DNA from: Roseobacter sp. MH60115
Lineage (GTDB): Bacteria > Pseudomonadota > Alphaproteobacteria > Rhodobacterales > Rhodobacteraceae
Direction of reading: 5' to 3'
Assembly: GCF_015644665.1 (NCBI RefSeq)
Contig: NZ_JADOBQ010000003.1
Span: 434,001-498,000 of the forward strand
Length of the DNA stretch: 64,000 nucleotides
Shown: in pieces, positions 1 to 8,696 of the stretch
Numbering within the stretch: the stretch's first letter is position 1
Layout of the letters: each line of letters starts with the position of its first letter
The notes under the pieces: generated by a model
Databases searched by the model: none
Told to the model about the DNA's origin: nothing
Seen by the model: the letters and a program-made list of their open reading frames with translations, nothing else
Made by a program: the position numbers and the translations under genes

Positions 1-312
1 TAGCAACCGCCCTGCCGACGTGCGGGTATCGAGCTGCAGATTGACGATATTAAGGGCGATCCCTCGCTGTTGAAGCGTATCTACCGTCTGGATGGCATCA
101 AGAGTCGAGCGGAATGCGCAGTCAAGATCCCAAACGTACAGGGTGTCGCCTTCTTCCAAGGCGGTCAGAACCTTCTCGAAGATGGGTCGTTTCATCGTCG
201 CACCCGAGGCGTACTCGATGAACAGCTCGTCACATAAGCCTTTCATTCCGTCGATCTGGCGATCAGGACGCAGCTCTTGTGTGGAAATTCTTAGATATGC
301 CAGTTTCTTCAT
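1..312 (-). CDS. Serine recombinase (resolvase/invertase family), partial
   Basis: The N-terminal 104 residues of a small serine recombinase are visible; the rest lies left of the window. It starts at ATG 312 with the family motif YLRIST, where Ser10 would be the attacking nucleophile and Arg8 is conserved. The helix that usually reads LDRLxRS here reads LDCAFRS (residues 63-69). Cys65 therefore replaces the first of two active-site arginines (R68 in gamma-delta resolvase), while the second is present as Arg68. Enzymes of this family invert or resolve DNA at paired sites. It probably belongs to the mobile element that ends at tRNA-Leu. The Arg to Cys change may make it inactive; this is inference. 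Confidence 0.8.
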   Translation of the reverse strand, partial: MKKLAYLRISTQELRPDRQIDGMKGLCDELFIEYASGATMKRPIFEKVLTALEEGDTLYVWDLDCAFRSTLDAIQTVDTLQQRGIALNIVNLQLDTRTSAGRLL

Positions 313-528
313 TGCTGCGTGCTTAGCGTTTTGCAAACCGCCTCATGCGACTGCAACCGTAAGGACCCTTTCTGTGTCTTTGCCTGGCTCTTGGAATTCG
401 CCGAACAGGTTTGGCGAAAATCTCAAGTTTTCAGGCGTTATCTTCAGTATACGTTAATTCAATTCTTGATACAAATTATTCATCAAAAACAGTATTTTAT
501 TTGGATCTGAGATAACAACGAAAATGCG

Positions 529-843
529 GTGAAAGCAGCGGCGCTGGCCCTGTACGGGCTGCTGCCAACAGCAGGCTCTGCAAGTGACTTCACAGCTGGC
601 AAGGTCATTTCCGACATGAACGCGGCGGAGCAGTATTCCTATCTGGCAGGCTTGACGGAAGGTCTGGCCTACGCCCGCTACCGCGCCGATGGCAGTATGA
701 CCAACGGCATGACCTGCATCTATCAATGGTTCTATGACGAGGACGGCACTTTCGATGTGATATTGGCCGCCTTCGCCAAGTTTCAGGAGCGCACGCCCGG
801 CGCAATCATGGCAGCACTCATTCAAAGGCGGTGCGATGCATGA
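529..843 (+). CDS. Rap1a/Tai-like small exported protein
   Basis: A 104-residue protein starting at GTG 529. Residues 1-18 resemble a short signal peptide (small hydrophobic residues ending near AGSAS). The body has the pattern of the Rap1a/Tai immunity-type fold: a YLAGLTEGLAYA helix, a central segment with Cys, and a C-terminal AIMAALIQRRC ending, giving two cysteines that could form a disulfide. Rap1a/Tai proteins bind and neutralise type VI secretion amidase effectors, but many homologues occur without an effector, and none is visible here. The fit is by pattern only. Its stop codon overlaps the start of the next gene (ATGA), so the two are probably translated together. It lies in the mobile-element segment. 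Confidence 0.55.
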   Translation: MKAAALALYGLLPTAGSASDFTAGKVISDMNAAEQYSYLAGLTEGLAYARYRADGSMTNGMTCIYQWFYDEDGTFDVILAAFAKFQERTPGAIMAALIQRRCDA

Positions 844-1094
844 TGACAGATTTTGAAACAGCACTAGACCTAGCACGGGAGATACAGTTTGACGACGCGA
901 CACGCCTGCGAGAAGAAGGGTTTCGCCTGCAGGACGAGCGGATCGAAAAGCGCGCTGCCCAGATCGTCGAAGAGCAGGCAGAGAAATCAGACCTGATGAC
1001 GGCAATCCTGGTGGATGGTGGCGCTGCATATGCCGCGCGGCTCAACGAACTGACGAGCAGGATCGATCTGCATCAACCGACAGCAGAACCATAA
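840..1094 (+). CDS. Hypothetical coiled-coil protein, coupled to the Rap1a-like gene
   Basis: An 84-residue acidic protein starting at ATG 840, which overlaps the preceding stop codon as ATGA. The N-terminal two thirds is rich in Glu, Arg, Gln and Ala with heptad-like spacing (residues about 5-45), so an alpha-helical or coiled-coil structure is likely. There is no signal peptide or membrane segment. I do not recognise the family. The overlap suggests it is co-expressed with the upstream exported protein, but nothing in the sequence shows that they interact. Confidence 0.55.
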   Translation: MMTDFETALDLAREIQFDDATRLREEGFRLQDERIEKRAAQIVEEQAEKSDLMTAILVDGGAAYAARLNELTSRIDLHQPTAEP

Positions 1095-1111
1095 TCAGGG
1101 TCCGGCCCGCG

Positions 1112-1210
1112 ATGCTGTTGATCGGGGGGGCGATACGCCCGCGCGATTTCAGGACCGTGATGGGCAAAACCACTCTCAGCCGCGTATGGAACGCTGAAGC
1201 GGTGATCTAA
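1112..1210 (+). CDS. Possible 32-residue small protein
   Basis: A short frame starts at ATG 1112, 17 bases after the preceding stop, and ends 10 bases before a terminator-like hairpin. The product is basic, with a Thr-Leu-Ser-Arg-Val-Trp stretch in its second half that could be part of a DNA-binding helix. There is only a weak ribosome binding site (AGGG at 1107 is too close). It may be noise; I list it because its position between a coupled gene pair and a terminator fits a small operon. Confidence 0.2.
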   Translation: MLLIGGAIRPRDFRTVMGKTTLSRVWNAEAVI

Positions 1211-1220
1211 CCGGAGCCAA

Positions 1221-1256
1221 AGGGGCGCTGCGCCGAGATGGCCAGCGCCCTCTTTT
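1221..1256 (+). terminator. Rho-independent terminator-like hairpin
   Basis: An AGGG(G)CGCTG arm at 1221-1230 pairs with CAGCGCCCT at 1243-1251 across a 12-base loop, with one bulged G, and is followed by CTTTTG. It would end transcription of the Rap1a-like gene pair before the recombinase operon. Confidence 0.55.
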
Positions 1257-1326
1257 GTATCCACCCAAACAGAAAGGATCACGCCATGGCTGACACCCAG
1301 AGACCGAGAACACCCCAACTTCACCG

Positions 1327-1611
1327 ATGTCCTTGGACGACCGCCTTCTCGAAGAGTACCGAGACGACCTGCACGGCGTCGATATCTCCAATGAAGCCGC
1401 AAAGGTCTTCCTGATGTCCCTCTTTCGCATCATGAGCGCCTTTGTCGACCTAGGCGTAAAGATCGGCCCTACCGATGTGGAAGACATTATAATCAAACAA
1501 GAAAAGCATTCCGATCTTCGCGTTGATGTGCTACGATTACTGCACCCTGAAGACATGCCGCATGAAACAGTTGCACCCCGTTCACCCGATAACGAGAAGG
1601 AGCAACCGTGA
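1327..1611 (+). CDS. Hypothetical protein upstream of the recombinase
   Basis: A 94-residue acidic protein from ATG 1327 with no recognised domain. It is mostly helical in character (LLEEYRDDL, EAAKVFLMSLFRIM), with no signal peptide. Its stop overlaps the recombinase start as GTGA at 1608-1611, so the two are translationally coupled and probably act together or are simply co-expressed. The start is uncertain. ATG 1327 has no ribosome binding site, whereas a good one (AGAAAGGA, 1271-1278) precedes ATG 1286 in another frame. That frame runs MADTQ and then would need a one-base shift to enter this frame, which is closed by TGA at 1291. A second small frameshift in this element is therefore possible. 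Confidence 0.5.
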   Translation: MSLDDRLLEEYRDDLHGVDISNEAAKVFLMSLFRIMSAFVDLGVKIGPTDVEDIIIKQEKHSDLRVDVLRLLHPEDMPHETVAPRSPDNEKEQP

Positions 1612-3324
1612 GCACATACCGCACAGATATTAGGTCCCAACAACCCGCTGTCATTTACAGCCGCGTCTCAGGCGTCAAGCAGGCCACCACTGGTCACGGT
1701 CTCGATAGCCAAGAGACCCGCTGTCGGGATCACGCCGAGCGCCAAGGCTATGTCGTAGAGGCCGTCTTCCCCGATGATGTCTCTGGCGGTGGCGACTTCA
1801 TGAAGCGCCCCGGCATGGTAGCCCTGCTCAGCTACCTCGACGCGCAGAAGGACAAATCCTACGTCGTCATCTTCGATGATCTCAAACGCTTTGCCCGCGA
1901 TACTGAATTCCACATCCAACTGCGCCGGGCCTTCAAGCAGCGCGGTGCGCAGGTCGAATGCCTGAACTTCCGGTTTGAAGATACGCCGGAAGGCAAATTC
2001 CACGAGACAATTGTGGCGGCCCATGGCGAGTTGGAGCGCGAGCAGAACCGTCGACAAGCCATGCAGAAGACCAAGGCACGGCTGGAAAGCGGCTACAATA
2101 CTTTCCCGCCACCTGTCGGTTACAGATGGGGCAAAGTCGCCCCACACGGCAAGCTCTACGTCCGCAACGAGCCGGAGGCATCCATCGTCGTTGAAGCGCT
2201 TGAGGAATTTGCCTCGGGGCGCTTTGCCAGCCAAGCCGAAGTGCAGCGCTGGCTTGAAGATCAACCTGCTTTTCCAAAAGCGGCGGGCGGGCGTGTCCGT
2301 CCGCAGCGCGTGACCGATATCCTAACGCGCCCGGTCTACGCAGGCTTCGTCGAGCATGAGGCGTGGGGCGTCACCCGGCGCAGGGGCCACCACGAAGCAC
2401 TTATTAGTGCGGAAACCTACCAGCGCATTCAGGACATCCGCGCAGGCCGCACCAAAATCAGCAAACGCGCGGATCTCGGTCAAGATTTCATCCTGCGCGG
2501 CGCGGTGCTTTGCGCTGAGTGCGACGCGCCCTACCGCTCTGCCTGGTCGAAAGGAAAGTACAAGAAATATGCTTACTATGTGTGTCAGACCAAAACCTGT
2601 GAGAGCTATGGCAAATCGATCCCGCGCGCGCAGGTCGAAAGCGCATTCGAAGATATTTTTGAAAGACATCGCACCGACTTCAAACATGATCACCATTGCC
2701 CGCAAGATGTTCCGCAAGCTTTGGGACACGCGCGTGGCACAGGCAAATGCTCAAAGTAGCACTATCAAAGAAGAGCTGAAAGCCCTTGAAACGCGCATGC
2801 AGAAAACTCTGGACCGCATTGTCGGTGCCGACTCTGCAGCCGTGTCAAGCGCACTAGAGCAAAAGTACAATGAAATGGCGCTACAGCGGGCGGTTCTGGC
2901 CGAAAAAGCCGCGATCCCGTCCTCAAACAGCCATCACTTCAATGAGAAACTTGAACTTTCGCTGCAATTTCTAGCAAACCCTTGGAAAATATCGGATAAA
3001 GGTAGTTTTGAGTTACGCCGAAAAGTGCTCAAACTGGTCCTCACCCACCCTTTCCGCTACCATCGTAAAACAGGACCTCGAACTCCAAAAATATCATTTC
3101 CATTCAATGCCTTAACGGGAAATTGCGACCAGTTTGGTAAGATGGTGCGGGTGAAGGGACTTGAACCCCCACGCCTTGCGGCGCCAGAACCTAAATCTGG
3201 TGCGTCTACCAATTCCGCCACACCCGCACATCGCCGGTTAGCAAAACCGGTTGGCGCGCTGCTTAGCAAACCCGTGCAGGCAGCGCGAGAGGAAAATTTC
3301 GAACCTCTTAAGCAGATGTTATAA
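1608..3324 (+). pseudogene. Large serine recombinase (site-specific integrase), frameshifted
   Basis: The first reading frame (1608-2759, 383 residues) holds the resolvase catalytic domain with Ser21 in RVSG and both catalytic arginines in LKRFARD. It also has the recombinase DNA-binding domain (PVGYRW, about 165-270) and a zinc ribbon with two Cys pairs (LCAEC and YYVCQTKTC). In the T run at 2656-2660 the frame is lost. Removing one T restores the sequence ...DILKDIAPTSNM... and joins the second frame, which carries the expected Leu/Glu-rich coiled coil (about 2760-2930). That frame then reads across tRNA-Leu on the opposite strand to a stop at 3322-3324. The enzyme would integrate and excise the element. 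As sequenced it lacks the coiled coil and is probably inactive, unless the extra T is a sequencing error or is slipped over. Confidence 0.85.
3143..3227 (-). tRNA. tRNA-Leu, anticodon UAG
   Basis: On the minus strand the gene reads from GCGGGTG at 3227. It has a D-loop with AATTGGTAGAC, an anticodon stem CCAGA/TCTGG around the loop TTTAGGT, and a long variable arm typical of leucine tRNAs. The T-loop is GGTTCAAGTCC, the closing acceptor strand is CACCCGC, and the discriminator A is followed by an encoded CCA at 3145-3143. The anticodon is TAG, reading CUA and other CUN codons. Its 3' end faces the recombinase gene, so it is the likely attachment site of the mobile element to the left; the tRNA itself is intact. 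Confidence 0.95.
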
Positions 3325-3370
3325 TTATCCATGATCAACTTGGAGACAGGTTGAAGAAGGAAGAACGCCC

Positions 3371-3886
3371 ATGAAGCCGAAAACGGTCGGGCGCGTAGAC
3401 AACAGGCGCTGTCCGGTGCGCGACGGTGCGTTAGAAGGGGCCCGCTTTACCGGGCTGGTCTCGGGCGCGCGCATACTGACACTCAAGGGCGAACGCCCGG
3501 TTGATGGCTTGCGTGCGGGTGAACGTGTTCTGACCCGCGAAGGTGCTGTGCCTGTGACCCGGGTAGAGGTTGTCAGCGTGGTCGCGCCGACGGTCTATAT
3601 CATCGCCGGGTCCCTGGGCCACTGCAGGCTGGAGCGCGATGCCTTGCTGACGGCCCACCAGACCGTCCATCTGCGCGATTGGCGCGCGCCGGCATTCTGT
3701 GGCACGCGCAACGCCTTTGTCGAGGCAGCCCAGCTTGTTGATGGGGAGTTCGTGCGCAGTCTTGGCCAGCAGGTTGTGACGCTGCACCGCGTGTTCTGCG
3801 CCACACCGCAAGTGCTCTACGCCGATGGTCTGGAACTTGGTACCGCGGATACGGCAGGTGTCGCCCGCGTCAGCAGAGCAAGCTAG
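3371..3886 (+). CDS. Hint-domain protein
   Basis: A 171-residue protein whose core (about 28-130) matches the Hedgehog/intein (Hint) module common in Rhodobacterales: GLVSGARILTLKG, then a GERVLTREG loop, and LTAHQTVHL near residue 97. The usual nucleophilic Cys or Ser at the first position is replaced by Gly in GLVSG, so self-splicing or self-cleavage looks unlikely. No signal peptide is visible. These proteins often accompany large secreted or surface proteins, but here it stands alone, convergent with nnr, with stop codons overlapping by four bases. Function unknown. Confidence 0.75.
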   Translation: MKPKTVGRVDNRRCPVRDGALEGARFTGLVSGARILTLKGERPVDGLRAGERVLTREGAVPVTRVEVVSVVAPTVYIIAGSLGHCRLERDALLTAHQTVHLRDWRAPAFCGTRNAFVEAAQLVDGEFVRSLGQQVVTLHRVFCATPQVLYADGLELGTADTAGVARVSRAS

Positions 3887-5427
3887 ACACCCATCTGGCG
3901 AAAAACACCCGGAAGCGCCTCTGGCAAATCCTCTGCAATCAGTCCCGGGCCGAAGGATCGCGCGCATTCATTGTGAAGGGCGGTGCCTGCGGCAGCGGCC
4001 AACAGGGGCGGCAAGCCCCTGGCGAGCAGGCCGCAGATAAATCCGGCCAGCACATCCCCGGATCCCGCCGTGGCCAACCAGGCGGCGCTGTCGTCTGGCG
4101 GGTTGATCACGCACCTGCCATCCGGACCGGCGATCACGGTATCCGGCCCCTTGAACAGCACAACACAACCCGCCTTTCTGGCCGCGTCACGGGTTGCATC
4201 GACCTTGGAATAGGCCGGGCCCCGCGTCGGCGGCGTGGCGAATTTCTCTTCGATCTCGGGGAAGAGCCGCACGAATTCACCACCGTGAGGCGTCAATACA
4301 CAGCTGGTGTGCAAAGCGGTAAAGAGCTTTGGCCGCTCTGCCAGAAGCGTCAGCGCATCCGCATCCAGCACCGTGGCGCGCTCCAACGCCAGCACCGCGC
4401 CAAGCAGCTCTGCCGCGACATCATCTGCCCCCAAGGCAGGTCCCGCGCAAAAGGCATTCGCACGGGCGTCATCGGCAAACTGGACCTTCAGATCAGCGCC
4501 ACCCTCCACCTGCCGGAGCATCACGGCGGTCTGATGTGCCGCAAGCTCGGGCAGCGCCTGTGCGCGCGCAGCGACGGTCACCAGCCCCGCGCCGATCCGC
4601 AAGGCACCACGGGCGGCCAGACGCGCGGCCCCGGTGTGCGCAGCGGGGCCACTGATCACAACCGCGTGGCCGTAATCGTATTTATGCCGTTGCCCAGATT
4701 TGCGCAGCACATACGGGGTGACAGGCTCATTTTTCAGGATGAAATTGGTATCAGAGGTGTGTCGTTGAAACTGTGGGAGGCCGATATCAACAACAACCAC
4801 TTTTTCTGAGTGAGCCAGAAGTCCATGCGTCAGGAGATGGCCCGGTTTCTCGCCGTGGAATGTCACGGTCAAGTCGGCGCGCAGGCTGTCTCCCAAAACC
4901 CGCCCACTGTCGGCACAGACACCCGATGGGATATCAACAGAAAGGATTTTTGTATCTCCCCGGGCGGCATGCGCATTGATCTTCGAGAACAGGAGATCCA
5001 GTGAAGCGTCAATGGCGCGCGTAAGACCGGTGCCAAACAGGGCGTCCACCACCAGATCGGGTTTGAAACCCTGATCAATCTTCAATTCTTCTATCGAGAC
5101 AACCGGCCCTAAATCCGTCCAGCGGTCAAAGTTCCGGCGGGCGTCGGGCGGCAAGTTTTCGGGCGCTCCGAGGCAGAACACCTGCACCCTCCAGCCATGT
5201 TCTTTCAACAGACGGGCCACGACAAAACCGTCGCCGCCGTTGTTGCCCGGACCGCAGAGCACAATGGCGCTATGATCGCCCGCCTGCATATCGGGCCACT
5301 GTGCAAACATCGCATCGACAACGCCCTGCCCGGCCCGCTCCATCAGGTCCAGACCCGTAACCTGACCCGACTCAATCGCCTTGCTTTCATGGGCGCGCAT
5401 CTCTGCACCGGTCAGAAGTTCAGTCAT
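3883..5427 (-). CDS. nnr: Bifunctional NAD(P)H-hydrate epimerase / ADP-dependent dehydratase
   Basis: A 514-residue two-domain repair enzyme. The N-terminal YjeF-type epimerase domain (about 1-215) contains the GPGNNGGDGFVVAR loop and interconverts the R and S forms of hydrated NAD(P)H. The C-terminal kinase-like domain (about 230-505) contains LTPHGGEF and, near the end, AGSGDVLAG, the motif that binds ADP and carries the catalytic Asp; it dehydrates S-NAD(P)HX back to NAD(P)H. Length and domain order match the bacterial fusion. It is divergent from glnB and convergent with the Hint gene. Confidence 0.95.
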   Translation of the reverse strand: MTELLTGAEMRAHESKAIESGQVTGLDLMERAGQGVVDAMFAQWPDMQAGDHSAIVLCGPGNNGGDGFVVARLLKEHGWRVQVFCLGAPENLPPDARRNFDRWTDLGPVVSIEELKIDQGFKPDLVVDALFGTGLTRAIDASLDLLFSKINAHAARGDTKILSVDIPSGVCADSGRVLGDSLRADLTVTFHGEKPGHLLTHGLLAHSEKVVVVDIGLPQFQRHTSDTNFILKNEPVTPYVLRKSGQRHKYDYGHAVVISGPAAHTGAARLAARGALRIGAGLVTVAARAQALPELAAHQTAVMLRQVEGGADLKVQFADDARANAFCAGPALGADDVAAELLGAVLALERATVLDADALTLLAERPKLFTALHTSCVLTPHGGEFVRLFPEIEEKFATPPTRGPAYSKVDATRDAARKAGCVVLFKGPDTVIAGPDGRCVINPPDDSAAWLATAGSGDVLAGFICGLLARGLPPLLAAAAGTALHNECARSFGPGLIAEDLPEALPGVFRQMGV

Positions 5428-5489
5428 TTTTGACCCTCGCGATTCACTTTCGCTTATTTTTTGTGCGACACGCCGCTAAAATAAGCGCA

Positions 5490-5502
5490 CATTTGCCAAA
5501 TG
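5490..5502. promoter_or_regulatory. Palindrome upstream of glnB
   Basis: CATTTG-C-CAAATG is a perfect 6-bp inverted repeat about 92 bases before the glnB start, in the nnr-glnB divergent promoter region. It is a plausible operator, but it does not match the usual NtrC consensus and I cannot name the regulator. Confidence 0.3.
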
Positions 5503-5558
5503 CACTTCGGACAGAAAGCAGTTTACGGCAATCCATGGACCGCTCCAGCCCGAAATGA

Positions 5559-5933
<375 letters not shown>

Positions 5934-5976
5934 CCGGCCAACAGATTATCATTCCAACCAAGAGGGATATACGAGA

Positions 5977-7380
5977 ATGAGCAAAGAATTACTGAAGATG
6001 ATCAAGGATGAGGACGTCGAATATGTCGACATCCGCTTCACCGATCCGCGCGGGAAACTGCAGCACGTGACCGTGATGGCCGATCAGGTGGATGAAGACT
6101 TCCTTGAAGAAGGGTTCATGTTCGACGGCTCCTCCATCGAAGGTTGGAAATCCATCGAAGCCTCCGACATGAAGCTGATGCCTGACACAGACAGCGCCTA
6201 TGTCGATCCTTTCTATGCGGAAAAGACCGTCTGTCTGCACTGCTCCGTCGTGGAACCGGACACCGGTGAGGCATACGAACGCGACCCGCGCGGCACGGCG
6301 CAGAAAGCCGAAGAATACCTGAAATCCACCGGCGTGGGTGACGTGGCCTATATGGGTCCGGAGGCGGAATTCTTCCTCTTCGACAACGTGAAATATTCCA
6401 CCTCGATGAACAAAGTCTCCTACGAGGTCGATGCCTCCGACGGCGCATGGAACACCGACACCGATTACGAGATGGGTAACATGGGCCACCGCCCGGGCGT
6501 CAAGGGCGGTTACTTCCCGGTGAACCCCGTGGACGAAAGCCAGGACCTGCGCTCTGAGATGCTGTCGACCATGAAGCGTCTGGGCATGAAGGTGGACAAG
6601 CATCACCACGAAGTGGCCTCCTGCCAGCACGAGCTGGGTCTGATCTTTGACAGCCTGACGAAACAGGCCGATGAGCTGCAGAAATACAAATACGTGATCC
6701 ACAATGTGGCCCATGCCTACGGCAAATCGGCGACCTTCATGCCGAAGCCGATCGCGGGCGACAACGGCACCGGCATGCACGTGAACATGTCAATCTGGAA
6801 AGACGGCAAGCCCGTGTTTGCAGGTGACAAATACGCCGATCTGTCTCAGGAAGCGCTGTATTTCATCGGTGGTATCCTGAAGCATGCCAAGGCGCTGAAC
6901 GCCTTCACCAACCCTGGCACCAACAGCTACAAACGCCTGATCCCGGGCTTTGAAGCGCCCGTGCTGCGTGCCTATTCCGCGCGCAACCGCTCGGGCTGTG
7001 TGCGGATCCCATGGACCGAAAGCCCCAAAGCCAAGCGTGTCGAGGCCCGTTTCCCTGATCCGTCGGCGAACCCCTACCTGTGCTTTGCAGCACTACTGAT
7101 GGCCGGTCTTGACGGCATCACCAGCAAGATCGATCCCGGTGAGGCGATGGACAAGAACCTCTATGATCTGCCTGCGGAAGAGCTGGCCGGCATCCCCACC
7201 GTCTGCGGTTCCCTGCGTGAAGCCATGGAAGAGCTGCAGGCCGATATGGACTTCCTGCTCAAGGGTGACGTCTTCACCAAGGATCAGATCGAAGGCTACA
7301 TCGAGCTGAAGATGGAAGAGATCGAACAGTACGAACACACGCCGCACCCGGTCGAGTTCGCGCTCTATTACAGCTGCTAA
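5977..7380 (+). CDS. glnA: Glutamine synthetase, type I
   Basis: A 467-residue glutamine synthetase that joins ammonia and glutamate using ATP, the main ammonium assimilation step. ATG 5977 is chosen because AGAGGGA (5961-5967) precedes it and the N-terminus [18 protein letters not shown] matches the family; longer in-frame extensions overlap glnB. Visible motifs include FMFDGSSI, the metal-binding [16 protein letters not shown], and NRSGCVRIP. Tyr396 in NLYDLP is the adenylylation site, so activity is probably controlled by GlnE through P-II. Confidence 0.97.
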   Translation: MSKELLKMIKDEDVEYVDIRFTDPRGKLQHVTVMADQVDEDFLEEGFMFDGSSIEGWKSIEASDMKLMPDTDSAYVDPFYAEKTVCLHCSVVEPDTGEAYERDPRGTAQKAEEYLKSTGVGDVAYMGPEAEFFLFDNVKYSTSMNKVSYEVDASDGAWNTDTDYEMGNMGHRPGVKGGYFPVNPVDESQDLRSEMLSTMKRLGMKVDKHHHEVASCQHELGLIFDSLTKQADELQKYKYVIHNVAHAYGKSATFMPKPIAGDNGTGMHVNMSIWKDGKPVFAGDKYADLSQEALYFIGGILKHAKALNAFTNPGTNSYKRLIPGFEAPVLRAYSARNRSGCVRIPWTESPKAKRVEARFPDPSANPYLCFAALLMAGLDGITSKIDPGEAMDKNLYDLPAEELAGIPTVCGSLREAMEELQADMDFLLKGDVFTKDQIEGYIELKMEEIEQYEHTPHPVEFALYYSC

Positions 7381-7455
7381 AAACTTCTCTTAGCAGAGCA
7401 GGGTTTCACGAAAACCGTCTGCCTTTGATCTGCGAAAAGACTACGGAAAATCATC

Positions 7456-7485
7456 AAAAGCGCCCCTAGACCGGGGCGCTTTTTT
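7456..7485 (+). terminator. Terminator of glnB-glnA
   Basis: AAAAGCGCCCC at 7456-7466 pairs with GGGGCGCTTTT at 7473-7483 over a 6-base loop, followed by more T residues. It is a strong intrinsic terminator 75 bases after the glnA stop. Confidence 0.9.
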
Positions 7486-7576
7486 CGTTGTCGCCTGCCC
7501 GGATTTTGAAATTTCCCATTCTTGGTGCATCATTGCCGCATTTGAACGATGCCGATTTAAAGATGGAGATTTGACC

Positions 7577-8500
7577 ATGACGCTGTTTTTCTCGCGCCGC
7601 ACCTATAATGCCTCGAAACAACGCTTCACCAACAACCCCGCTGACGTGACCCGCTATGTGCGATTGACCAGCGGCCCGGATGCCAGCGGAAAGTGGACAG
7701 GCGGGATCATCAGCAAGGACGACTGGCTGGCCCACGTCAAGGCAGAGGCCGCCACCAATGAGATCACGATCTACGTACATGGGTTCAACACCGATCAGAT
7801 CGACAATCTGAACCGCATGAACAAGATCCGGGCCGGGTTGAACGGTGAAGGTTACCGCGGCGCCCTGATCGCCTATGACTGGCCCAGCGCGGGCACGGTG
7901 ACGGCCTATGACAGCGACAAACGCCATGCCAAGCTGACGGCGGAACACCTTGTGCGTGATGGCATCCTGCCCCTGCTGGCGCTCTCCCCGCGCCCCAAGG
8001 TCAATCTGATCGCGCATTCCATGGGGGCCTATCTGGTGCTGCGCGCACTCTCTGAATTCGACGATGATGCAGGCCCCGGATCGGGGGCATGGAAACTCAA
8101 TGAGACGTTGTTCGTGTCTGGCGATGCGGATCGCCGGTGGTTTGGCAAGGGCGCCTGGGGCGCGCTTCTGCTGGCGCATAGGTCCAAGCGGTTTACGAAT
8201 TATTACAGCCAGTTGGACGATGTTCTGAATGCGGCTGTGCCTGCCAACGGGTTTCGTAAACGGGCAGGCCGCAGCGGCATGCCATCCGGTATCCACAAAA
8301 ACCACGTCGATCTTTACAGCCATGAGCAGTATCTCAAGGATGTGGACGGGCCGAACCGGACCGTGCTGAACTCCCATCGCTGGTGGTTCGACAATGCCAA
8401 GTTTTACAGGGACGCGGGGTTGACGCTGGCCGGTCAGCCTGCCTTCCCGCTGCCAACACGACGCCGGACGACAACCACGGATCTCGCGCTGCTGAGTTGA
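7577..8500 (+). CDS. Alpha/beta hydrolase (DUF900-like)
   Basis: A 307-residue cytoplasmic hydrolase. The oxyanion-side motif IYVHGFNTD (about residue 68) and nucleophile elbow AHSMGAYL (Ser about 150) are clear. An Asp and a His suitable for a triad occur downstream (SGDADRRW and the His-rich KNHVDLYSHEQY). This matches the DUF900/esterase-like group of serine hydrolases; the substrate is unknown. ATG 7577 follows a ribosome binding site (TGGAGA, 7564-7569). No signal peptide. It stands alone between the glnA terminator and an unrelated small gene. Confidence 0.85.
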   Translation: MTLFFSRRTYNASKQRFTNNPADVTRYVRLTSGPDASGKWTGGIISKDDWLAHVKAEAATNEITIYVHGFNTDQIDNLNRMNKIRAGLNGEGYRGALIAYDWPSAGTVTAYDSDKRHAKLTAEHLVRDGILPLLALSPRPKVNLIAHSMGAYLVLRALSEFDDDAGPGSGAWKLNETLFVSGDADRRWFGKGAWGALLLAHRSKRFTNYYSQLDDVLNAAVPANGFRKRAGRSGMPSGIHKNHVDLYSHEQYLKDVDGPNRTVLNSHRWWFDNAKFYRDAGLTLAGQPAFPLPTRRRTTTTDLALLS

Positions 8501-8696
8501 GCCACCGCCGTCTCAGAGACGGAAATGTCTTGTCTTTAACAGCGCACCAGCGTAGAGGCAGCGAAGGCGCGTGGTGCCTGCCGTTCGCATTCTGGTGAAA
8601 CCACGATGGTCCTTCCGATTTCTGATCCCATGGGTCGCGCATCGGTGCTGGCAATGCGGACACCTGCCCTCTCCTGCGACCTGAATGGAGATGAAC

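Noticed and set aside
3057-3338. A minus-strand frame across tRNA-Leu
   Set aside because: It includes the tRNA sequence itself, which produces a familiar spurious protein.
5989-6780. A 263-residue His-rich frame antisense to glnA
   Set aside because: Composition comes from the antisense of glnA codons; no known family.
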